Assembly (NCBI GenBank): GCA_021295835.1
Contig: JAGWBP010000027.1
Location: 703-53,643, forward strand
Origin: Gemmatimonadota bacterium
GTDB taxonomy: Bacteria > Gemmatimonadota > Gemmatimonadetes > Longimicrobiales > Gaopeijiaceae
Length of the DNA: 52,941 nt
Reading direction: 5' to 3'
Made by a program: the position numbers and the translations under genes. Below the pieces are notes generated by a model. That model had not been told where the DNA came from and made no database searches. It saw only the letters and a list, made by a program, of their open reading frames with translations. This document shows positions 45,934-52,941 of the stretch, piece after piece (the stretch's first letter is position 1; every line of letters starts with the position of its first letter).

Positions 45934-48187
45934 GGAGGAGGTTCGCGCCCTCGTACGCCAAGAATTGACTGCGCTCGTACGCGACGATTTCGATCTGCGA
46001 TTTCCGGCCGATCTTGCCGTCATCGCAGACGGCACGGTCGAGGGCATCGCTCAGGCTCTGGAGCGCGTGTTCGCCGATGATGAGGTCGCGATCGTCGTCG
46101 CGCAGGGTTTCCTCTCTTCGGAGATGGCCGTCCGCGGCGCGCCGTGGCCGAAGCCCGTCATCGCGTCCACGGTCTTCGATGCGGGCCTGCAGGGGTTTCC
46201 GGAGACCACGGGAACGAGCGGCGTGGCCAACTTGGCGTACATCGCACCGCCCCCACCTGGCCCGGTTGCCCGCGACCTGCTGAAGTTCCGGGAGCTCGCG
46301 TCCTTCTCGGCTGCGGCCATCCTGGTCGACGAGGAAGTGGCCGTGACTCTTGCGGGTCTCCTGGAGCAGCTGCGAGCGGCTTCGGCGGATGTGGGGATCA
46401 CGCTGGAGATCGTACCCGTGGGGGCGTCGGCGACGAGCGGCCTGGACCGCCTCCCCGCCGAAGCCGAAGCGGTATACGTGACTCCGCTTGACCGGATGAA
46501 CCCCGGCGAGTTCGAACTCCTCGCCGAGGGTATCGCCGAGCGCCGCCTGCCCTCCTTCTCCTATTCGGCCGACGATGTCGCCCGGGGCATCATGGCGTCC
46601 GTGGGGGCGATCGATCCTCCCCTCCTGGCCCGGCGGATCGCCCTCGACGCGTACCGCATCCTGCTGGGCGACGATCCGGCCACGCTCCCCGTGACACTCG
46701 TGCCTCAAGAAGAGCTGGTGCTGAACATGCGCACCGTTCGGAGGACGGGTGTTGTGCCGCCGCTGGGGGCGCTCCTCGAAGCCCGGCGCCTCTTCGAGGC
46801 TCCCGAGGGCGTGGAGCGCCAGGTGACCCTGAAGAGCGCCATGGAGGAAGCCATGGCCGCCAACCTGGCGCTTGCAGCAGAGGACCAGGCGGTGCTGGCG
46901 GGCGCGCAGGAGATCCGCCTGGCGCGGGCTGGCCGGCTTCCCGATCTGGAAGCCGGAGTAACAGGCGCGACCATTGCGAAGAGTGTGGCGCAGGCCTCCC
47001 TGGGAGGGCGTCCCCAATACAACGTTGACGGCGCAGTGACCCTCCGGCAGCTGGTCTTCTCCCAGGAGGCGAATGCCAACGTGTCCATCCAGACGTCGTT
47101 TCAGGCGTCCCGGGAGTGGGACCGGGCGTCGCTGGAGCTCGACGTGGCGCTCGAAGCCGCCGAGGCGTACCTAAACGTCCTGCGCGCCAAGACGCTGGAG
47201 CAGGTCCAGCAGGACAACCTCGATCTGACCCTCGCGTCGCTCCGCCTGGCCCTGCAGCGGGAGCGGATCGGCGCGGCGGGCCCCGGCGAGCGGCTTCGGC
47301 TCGAAAGCGGACTGGCCCGGCGGCGGGCCGACCGAATCGACGCGTTTGCGAGGCGATCCGCCGCCGAGATGACGCTGAACCAGGTGCTCAACCGACCTCT
47401 CGACGAGCAGTTCCTGACGCCCGAAGCCGACTTCGAGGGCCGCTCCCTGCTGGAGGGCACACTGGCCACAACGTATCTGGCCGACCTCAACCGGTTCGCG
47501 GTCCTCGCCGACCTCCTGGCAGCCACGGCGCTGCGCCTCGCCCCCGAGATCCGGAGCATCGACGCGGCGGTCGCGGCCCAGGAACGGCTTGTCGCCTCCA
47601 CGGGCCAGGCGTTCTACCTCCCCACAGTGGCGCTCCAGGGGAATGTGTCCACGAACCTGCTGCGGGAAGGCGCCGGCTCGACTTCCCCCCCGGGTGCGAA
47701 GGAGAGCGGGGTGACAGACTACCCGTGGAACGCGGGCCTGGCGGTCACGCTGCCGCTGTTTCAGGGAAGCGCCCGCCTCGCCCGCCGGGGACGGGCCGCC
47801 GCCGTCGTGGCGCAGTTGCGGCTCCAGCGGGAACTCGTGGCCCAGCGCATTGAACAGAATGTCCGCATCCAGCTCCAGTTCGCCCGGGCCAGCCTCGGAA
47901 TCGTGGCCGAAAACGAGACGGCGGCGGAAACCGCTCGACGGTCGCTGGAGCTGGTCACCGAGGCCTTCGGGCAGGGCTTGGCCAGCGTCGTCGATCTCCT
48001 GGAAGCTCAGACCAGCGCGCTCCTCAGCGAGAGGGGCGTAACCAACGCGATATACGACTACCTCATCAACTTGAAACGCGTCGAGCGGGCTATCGGGCAG
48101 TTCGAGGTGCTGTCGACGCCGCAGGAACGAGCCGACTTCGGGAGGCAGTTGGAGGAATACGCTCTGGCGCGGGAGGGTGGATCATGA
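45794..48187 (+). CDS. TolC-family outer-membrane protein fused to an N-terminal periplasmic-binding-like domain
   Basis: 797 residues from TTG 45794; ATG 45824 is possible. Signal LLSGMWPTPALQAQ. Residues about 30-330 look like a type-1 periplasmic binding (ABC_sub_bind-like) domain: PVARIAFVADDANAFREEVR, VAIVVAQGFLSSE, FSAAAILVDEEVAVTLAGLL, AVYVTPLDRMNPGEFELLAE and PSFSYSADDVARGIMASVGA. Residues about 345-797 are an outer-membrane efflux protein with two repeats (SAMEEAMAANLALAAEDQAV, AEAYLNVLRAKTLEQVQQDN, NAGLAVTLPLFQGSARLARR). TolC proteins are usually about 450 residues, so the extra domain is the oddity. It forms the exit duct for the adaptor and RND pump downstream; the start of the adaptor overlaps its stop. 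Confidence 0.85.
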   Translation: MASLPVLLAGMALLSGMWPTPALQAQEPASGPVARIAFVADDANAFREEVRALVRQELTALVRDDFDLRFPADLAVIADGTVEGIAQALERVFADDEVAIVVAQGFLSSEMAVRGAPWPKPVIASTVFDAGLQGFPETTGTSGVANLAYIAPPPPGPVARDLLKFRELASFSAAAILVDEEVAVTLAGLLEQLRAASADVGITLEIVPVGASATSGLDRLPAEAEAVYVTPLDRMNPGEFELLAEGIAERRLPSFSYSADDVARGIMASVGAIDPPLLARRIALDAYRILLGDDPATLPVTLVPQEELVLNMRTVRRTGVVPPLGALLEARRLFEAPEGVERQVTLKSAMEEAMAANLALAAEDQAVLAGAQEIRLARAGRLPDLEAGVTGATIAKSVAQASLGGRPQYNVDGAVTLRQLVFSQEANANVSIQTSFQASREWDRASLELDVALEAAEAYLNVLRAKTLEQVQQDNLDLTLASLRLALQRERIGAAGPGERLRLESGLARRRADRIDAFARRSAAEMTLNQVLNRPLDEQFLTPEADFEGRSLLEGTLATTYLADLNRFAVLADLLAATALRLAPEIRSIDAAVAAQERLVASTGQAFYLPTVALQGNVSTNLLREGAGSTSPPGAKESGVTDYPWNAGLAVTLPLFQGSARLARRGRAAAVVAQLRLQRELVAQRIEQNVRIQLQFARASLGIVAENETAAETARRSLELVTEAFGQGLASVVDLLEAQTSALLSERGVTNAIYDYLINLKRVERAIGQFEVLSTPQERADFGRQLEEYALAREGGS

Positions 48188-49371
48188 CCGACCAGAACAC
48201 TGGTATGGCAGGCCGTCGCGCGGGGTGCCGCACCGTGAAGGGATCGGTGCGTGGCACGCCGGACCGGGGATACGCGGCTGCGGTGTGGCCGATTCTCCTG
48301 GCTGTGGCCGTCATGGGGGCTGGTTGCGGGGGCGAGGAAGCGGTGCCTGCGGCGGAAATCCGCCCGGTCCGATACACCCGCGCGTTCGTCGCCGGCAGTG
48401 ATCGGACCCGCACCTTCGCGGGAGTCGCACGAGCGGCCTCCGAACAGGACCTGGCATTCCGAGTCGCCGGCACGGTCACGGCTGTGGAGGTCGATGTGGG
48501 CAGCGGCGTGCGGAGAGGGCAGGTGTTGGCGCGGCTGGACTCCGGTGACCTCGAGCTGAGGCGGCAGCAGGCCGAGGCCGGTCTCGCCCAGGCCCGAGCC
48601 CAGGGTCGCAACGCCCAGGCGAGCTACGAGAGGGTGGTTGCGCTCTACGAGAGCGGCAACGCCTCGATGAGCGACCTGGACGCCGCCCGCGCGTCGTACG
48701 AATCGGGCAACGCGTCCGAAGCGTCGGCCGCAACCGCGCTGCGCCTCGCCGAGCAACAGGTGGTCTACACGCGCCTGCTAGCGCCGGTGGACGGTTCCGT
48801 CAGCCGTGTACTGGCGGATGTGAACGAGGCGGTAGGGGCAGGCCAGACGGTTGTGGTCGTCATTGACGCGGGCGGAAGCCCCGAGGTCCAGGTGACGGTG
48901 CCGGAGGCTTTCATTGGCGGCATGCGCTCGGGGCGCCCGGCGGAGGTGGTCTTCGCCGCCTTGGCGGGCGGGGCCGTGGGCGCGACCGTGACCGAAGTCG
49001 GCACTGCGGCCACGGGCGCCGGGGGCTTTCCCGTTACGGTGCGTCTGGACGAGGGCGTTGATGCCGCGCGGGTGCGTCCCGGAATGGCGGCCGAAGTCAC
49101 CTTCAGCATCGAGGGCCGGCCCGGTGCTGCGGGAGTGCTGGTGCCGCCGGAAGCGGTGGGGCAGGATCAAAGAGGGCGCTTCGTGTGGGTTCTCGCGGCA
49201 CCGGATACCGGAAATGTCGCCACGGCAGAGCGTCGCACCGTCGAAACCGGTTCCCTGACGCCCGAGGGTCTGGAGATCCTCGAGGGCGTCAGCGACGGCG
49301 AATTGGTGGCCACCGCCGGACTGCGGACCCTGGTTTCGGGGCAGCAGGTGCGGCTGCTGGGCACCCGATAG
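48184..49371 (+). CDS. RND efflux adaptor lipoprotein (HlyD/AcrA family)
   Basis: 395 residues from the ATGA overlap with the TolC gene. The 40-residue N-terminal extension ends in a signal WPILLAVAVMGAGC (lipobox). Domains: barrel-sandwich half (QDLAFRVAGTVTAVEVDVGS), hairpin (RRQQAEAGLAQARAQGRNAQ to SDLDAARASYESGNASEASA), second half (VVYTRLLAPVDGSVSRVLAD), beta-barrel (EVQVTVPEAFIGGMRSGRPA) and membrane-proximal domain. It bridges the RND permease and the TolC fusion in the periplasm. The permease starts 27 bp later. Confidence 0.9.
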   Translation: MTDQNTGMAGRRAGCRTVKGSVRGTPDRGYAAAVWPILLAVAVMGAGCGGEEAVPAAEIRPVRYTRAFVAGSDRTRTFAGVARAASEQDLAFRVAGTVTAVEVDVGSGVRRGQVLARLDSGDLELRRQQAEAGLAQARAQGRNAQASYERVVALYESGNASMSDLDAARASYESGNASEASAATALRLAEQQVVYTRLLAPVDGSVSRVLADVNEAVGAGQTVVVVIDAGGSPEVQVTVPEAFIGGMRSGRPAEVVFAALAGGAVGATVTEVGTAATGAGGFPVTVRLDEGVDAARVRPGMAAEVTFSIEGRPGAAGVLVPPEAVGQDQRGRFVWVLAAPDTGNVATAERRTVETGSLTPEGLEILEGVSDGELVATAGLRTLVSGQQVRLLGTR

Positions 49372-49398
49372 CGAAGTGGCCTCGCCTCTCGCCGCCCC

Positions 49399-51327
49399 AT
49401 GAATCTGACCCGGTACGCGATCGACAACAGGGTCGTCACCTTCGTGGCGCTCGTGGTGGTCGCGTTCTCCGGCTACTCGGCGTATCGGTCCCTCCCGCGC
49501 GCGGAGGACCCTGGCTTCGTGGTCCGCCACGCCATCGTGATAGCGCGGTTCCCCGGGGCCGCGCCGGAACGGGTCGAACTCCTGGTGACCGACAAGCTGG
49601 AAAGCGCGATCCAGGAGATCCCCGAGGTCGCGCACATCACGAGCGAGTCCCGCATCGGACAATCCATCATCAGCGTCGAGCTCCGGGAGACCGTTACGAA
49701 CTTGCGCCCGGTGTGGGACAACTTGCGGCGGAAGGTGGCCGGGGCCGCCGCCGAACTGCCCCAAGGCGTAGTACCGGTCGTGGGCGACGATCTCGGGGAT
49801 GTCTTCGGAACCGTGTTGGCGCTCACGGCCGACGGGTTTTCCTACGCCGAACTCGAGGAGATCGCCGAGCAGGTGCGGAATATCTTCCTCAGGATCGACG
49901 ACGTCGCCAAGGTCGAAATCCACGGGGCCCAGGAAGAGCGAGTCTTTGTGAATTTCGACAACGCGCGCCTCGCCGGCCTGGGGCTCTCGGTCCCGCAGCT
50001 GCAGGGCATCCTCCAGTCCAGCAACATCATCATCCCGGGCGGAGCCGTGGAGACCGGAGTCGAGCGGATCAGCTTGGAGCCGACCGGCAACTTTACCTCC
50101 GTAGACGATATCCGGCGCACTCTGATCACGCTGCCGGGCACCGGCGAGACCCTGTATATGGGCGATGTCGCCGACATCCAGAGGGGGTACGTGGATCCCC
50201 CCAGCTCAAAGGTGCGGGCCAACGGACATCCGGCTCTGGTGCTGGCGGTATCGATGCGCGCGGGCGGCAACATCATCGCGCTGGGCGAGGACATTCGGGC
50301 GGCCATCGCGGAGGTGGAGGTGCGCTACCCCGTGGGCGTCGCCTTCGACATCCTCGCCTTCCAGCCGGAGGTGGTCGACCGCGCCGTGTCCACGTTCGTG
50401 AACTCGATCCTGCAGGCCGTTGGAATAGTGCTGGCGTGCATGCTGCTGTTCCTGGGGCTCCGTACCCGGCTCGTGGTCGCCGCGCTGGTTCCCATGGCGA
50501 TGATGGCCACGCTGATGCTGATGCGTTACCTGGGCATCGGGCTGGACAAGATGTCGCTGGTCGCTCTGATCATCGCGCTGGGGCTCCTGGTCGACAACGC
50601 CATCGTGATGAGCGAATCGATGCTCGTTCGGATGCAGGCGGGCGAGCACGCCCGGGAGGCGGCCCTGGCCTCGTCCAGGGAGCTGCGCTTTCCCCTGCTG
50701 GTGTCGTCCCTGACCACCATCGTCGCCTTCTTGCCCATCGTGCTTGCCGAGAGCGCGGTCGGAGAATACACGGCACCGCTGGCCCAGGTGATCGCCCTGA
50801 CGCTGCTCTCCTCCTGGCTGCTGGCGATTACCATGGTCCCGCTCCTGTGCATGCTCTGCCTGAGGGTCAAGCAGCGGAAGTTATCGGCGAGGGCCGCCGA
50901 ATCGGGAGCGGACGGGAGGGCGGAGGCGGCGGATGTCACAGCGACGGACGCCCAGGAGGAAGCCCCGAACGACCGGATGGGCGCGGAGTTCGACACACCG
51001 TTCTACCGGCGCTATAGCGGAGTCCTCAGGTACCTCCTCGCACGCCCCCTGGTCACGGTCGTCGGAGCGTTCGGGCTGCTGGTTGCAACCCTCGGGCTGT
51101 TCCGCTTCGTCGAGCAGGCTTTCTTCCCGGACAGCACCGAGCTCCTGTTCACCGGCGACTTCGAGTTCCCCTATGGCACATCCTTCGCGCACGCGGAGGC
51201 AGCCATGCTCGACATCGAACGATTCATGTCGGGCGAGTTGGCCGCCCGCGATGGTCGCGAGGGCGTCCGTTGGCGATCAGGGCCGCGTATCCGGCGTGGG
51301 TCTGGGCTGGACGGTAGCGCAGGGTGA
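49399..51327 (+). pseudogene. RND (HAE1/TriC-like) efflux permease, N-terminal part, interrupted by an internal inversion
   Basis: 642 codons. MNLTRYAIDNRVVTFVALVV starts TM1; YRSLPRAEDPGFVVRHAIVI, then TM2-6 with IIALGLLVDNAIVMSESMLV (TM4 acidic residue), and the start of the second porter loop (FFPDSTELLFTGDFEFPYGT) match TriC-type permeases. The match ends at AARDGREGV (codon ending 51267). The last 20 codons (RWRSGPRIRRGSGLDGSAG) are translated from an inverted 109-bp block and stop early. Without the inversion the frame would continue to 52557. If translated as is, the protein would lack the second half and be inactive. Confidence 0.85.
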
Positions 51328-51376
51328 AGGGCGGCGGCCCCGCGCCCACGAAGAAGGCCCGGTTGCGCGTCGACTC
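51268..51376 (-). other. Inverted segment inside the RND permease gene (breakpoints approximate)
   Basis: On the minus strand this block reads ESTRNRAFFVGAGPPPFT then LRYRPAQTHAGYAALIAN, which is the piece missing between the two plus-strand parts of the permease. Replacing it by its reverse complement gives GREGV-ESTRNRAFF at the left joint and YAALIAN-VDGLDGLIERL at the right joint, in frame at both sides, with a total of 1052 residues. GAGGGCGTC (51259-51267) and GACGGGCTC (51379-51387) at the edges are inverted to each other at 7 of 9 positions. Confidence 0.85.
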
Positions 51377-51393
51377 TTGACGGGCTCGACGGC

Positions 51394-52557
51394 TTGATCG
51401 AGCGCCTCCGCGAATACGTCGAGGCCGGTCACCCCGATATCGACGTGACACTAAAGCGGTTGGCGGCGGGTCCGGCTGGCGCCACGCCGGTCGAAGTGCG
51501 GCTCTACGGAGACGACCACAACGTACTGTTCGACTTGGCGGACGGCGTGAAAGCCCAACTGGCGACTTTCCCGGGCACGCGTAACATCTCGGACAACTGG
51601 GGGAAGCAGACCAAGAAGCTGATCGTGAACATCGACAACGCCCGAGCGAGGCGGGCGGGCATCACCAACCAGGACGTCGCCGTCTCCCTTCGCATGGCTC
51701 TCTCGGGCTCCACGGTGACCGAGTACCGCGAGGGTGACAAAGCCATTCCCGTGGTGCTGCGTTCCGAGGTCGGGGGACGAGAGGATATCGGCAAGCTGGA
51801 GTCGATCAACGTCTACGCCCGGTCCGGTCAGAACGTGGCGCTGCGTCAGGTCGCGGACATCGTGCTCGCGTTCGAGCCATCCAAGATTCTCCGCCGCGAC
51901 AGGGCCAAGACGCTGTCGGTGCTGTCGGACCTGGACCCCGGCTCGGGCGCCACCGCGTTCAGCATTGCCGCCGCCCTGGAGCCGTGGCTGGCGGAGCAGC
52001 GGCAAAGCTGGCCGCTCGGCTACAGCTACGAGATCGGCGGCACCTTCGAGAGTTCGGCCAGCGCCAATGCCTCGATAGCCAAGCAGCTGCCCCTGGCCGG
52101 TCTCCTGATCCTGCTCCTGCTTGTCGGGCAGTTCAACTCCCTGCGCAAGCCGCTCATCATCGTCCTGACCATCCCGCTGGGCCTCATCGGCGTAGTCATC
52201 GGCCTTCTGGTGACCGGCCAGTCGTTCGGGTTCATGACGCTGCTCGGCGTCATCTCGCTCGCCGGTATCGTCATCAACAACGCGATCGTGCTCATCGACC
52301 GCATCCGCATAGAAACCGACGAGAACGGTCTCGACCCCCCGAGGGCCGTGCTGGAAGCCGCACAGCGGCGCCTCCGTCCGATCGTACTGACCACCGTCAC
52401 CACTGTGGGCGGACTGCTGCCACTCTGGTTCGGCGGGGACCCCCTGTTCGTGTCGATGGCCGTTGCCATCATTTTCGGGCTGGTGTTCGCCACGGTTCTC
52501 ACCCTCGGCTTCGTTCCAGCGCTCTACTGCCTCCTGTTCCGCATACGATACCAGTGA
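51394..52557 (+). pseudogene. RND efflux permease, C-terminal part after the inversion
   Basis: 387 codons counted from TTG 51394, although the frame is open a few codons further left (DGLDGLIERLREYVEAG). It contains the rest of the second porter domain (AAGPAGATPVEVRLYGDDHN), the beta-hairpin region (GYSYEIGGTFESSASANASI), and TM8-12 with GVISLAGIVINNAIVLIDRI and LRPIVLTTVTTVGGLLPLWF. There is no ribosome binding site before the TTG, so it is not an independent gene but the second half of the broken permease. Codon use and reading frame show no other damage, so the interruption is probably recent or reversible. Confidence 0.85.
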
Positions 52558-52766
52558 GGCCGCTGGCCTGTCGCAGCCACTCTCCGGCGTCGCTACGGCC
52601 GTGAGAGATGTGTCAACGGGGTGTAGACCGGCTCAGGGCCGTAGAGGGCAGCGAGCCGGAGCCCCACGACACCGCGGCTCCCCCGGCAGGGGTGGGTTGA
52701 TGAGGGTGCGGTCCTTCGTTATTGGCCGGGTGCAGCGGCTTACGGCATGCTACTTAAGTTCCACCG

Positions 52767-52841
52767 GGGCGCTTAGCTCAGTTGGTTCAGAGCGCCTGCC
52801 TTACAAGCAGGAGGTCGGCGGTTCGAATCCGTCAGCGCCCA
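52767..52841 (+). tRNA. tRNA-Val (anticodon UAC)
   Basis: Acceptor GGGCGCT (52767-52773) pairs with AGCGCCC (52834-52840), discriminator A. The D arm is AGCTCAGTTGGTTCAGAGC. The anticodon stem CCTGC/GCAGG encloses loop CTTACAA, with TAC at the anticodon position. The T arm is CGGCGGTTCGAATCCGTC. The 3' CCA is not encoded. The 209-bp gap upstream (52558-52766) shows no gene; a TACTTAAG at 52751-52758 could serve as a -10 region. The last 100 bp of the window after the tRNA hold nothing I can support. Confidence 0.95.
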
Positions 52842-52941
52842 CTTCCCCGACGACCCGTCGACTGGTTCTTCCCCATTTCTGGTGGGTAGCAGGTCATGCG
52901 GGCAGGCCATCGGGGTAGAGGTCGAGGCCGCCGAGGTGGAA

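Noticed and set aside
51250..51400. Programmed frameshift or simple sequencing frameshift in the RND permease
   Set aside because: The two flanking parts are in the same frame, and the missing residues are found on the opposite strand, which an indel or frameshift cannot explain.
51224..51451. Independent 75-codon minus-strand gene inside the RND permease
   Set aside because: Its middle is the inverted permease segment; the flanks are antisense of permease code, so it is not a gene of its own.
52767..52941. tRNA-associated integration site
   Set aside because: No integrase gene or second copy of the tRNA 3' end is visible in the window, so an attachment site cannot be supported.

Overview
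The window is a high-GC chromosomal segment from a diderm bacterium. It carries TolC-type export proteins, RND pumps, many Lol-type lipoproteins and a PstSCAB-PhoU system. The mix of LVIVD and cadherin-like lipoproteins, paired amidohydrolases with lost metal ligands, and a lipoprotein metallopeptidase of leishmanolysin type is what I associate with Gemmatimonadota. That assignment is inference from gene content, not from a marker gene. The only RNA gene seen is a tRNA-Val(UAC) at the right end.

Layout. 1-3650: a small accessory, mobile-element-like block. It holds a cut-off gene, a small lipoprotein, a helix-turn-helix fragment, tandem iteron-like repeats leading into a zinc-finger replication-like protein, a C14 tract, a strong hairpin and a run of tiny coupled ORFs. 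3524-20475: membrane protein, DinB, a CusB/CusA-like metal efflux pair, an LVIVD lipoprotein, a POT peptide transporter, PlsC, TPR, OsmC, acyl-CoA ligase, CutA, DUF445 and a lipoprotein. 20707-31069: a DUF1499-like protein, then a long translationally coupled run: isopropylmalate synthase-like, phoB, phoR, pstS, pstC, pstA, pstB, phoU, msrB, isocitrate dehydrogenase. 31114-45230: glutaryl-CoA dehydrogenase-like protein, tandem cadherin-like lipoproteins (one truncated), ABC-F, aspartokinase-like protein, two amidohydrolases, a metallopeptidase and a double-RCK potassium channel. 45574-52557: a tripartite efflux operon (TolC fusion, adaptor, RND permease). 52767: tRNA-Val.

Four points stand out. 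(1) The RND permease at 49399-52557 is split because about 109 bp inside it (about 51268-51376) is inverted. Flipping that piece back in silico restores one continuous reading frame of about 1052 codons. (2) The pstB product keeps Walker A and B but has lost the Q-loop Gln, the LSGGQ signature and the H-loop His. (3) A family of dispersed, terminal-inverted-repeat-bounded, MITE-like elements with an associated AT-rich palindromic box occurs at least nine times. Copies supply the start of two lipoprotein genes and the 3' ends of others. (4) Iteron-like tandem repeats with 26, 26, 21 and 21 bp spacing lie at the start of the replication-like gene.

How the genes work together. phoBR-pstSCAB-phoU is a complete phosphate-sensing and uptake module in one coupled transcript. 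The CusB/CusA pair lacks a local outer-membrane channel, and the only TolC in the window belongs to the second pump. Start codons are often GTG or TTG, and 1-4 bp overlaps are the rule in operons, so several starts are chosen by overlap or Shine-Dalgarno position and stay uncertain.
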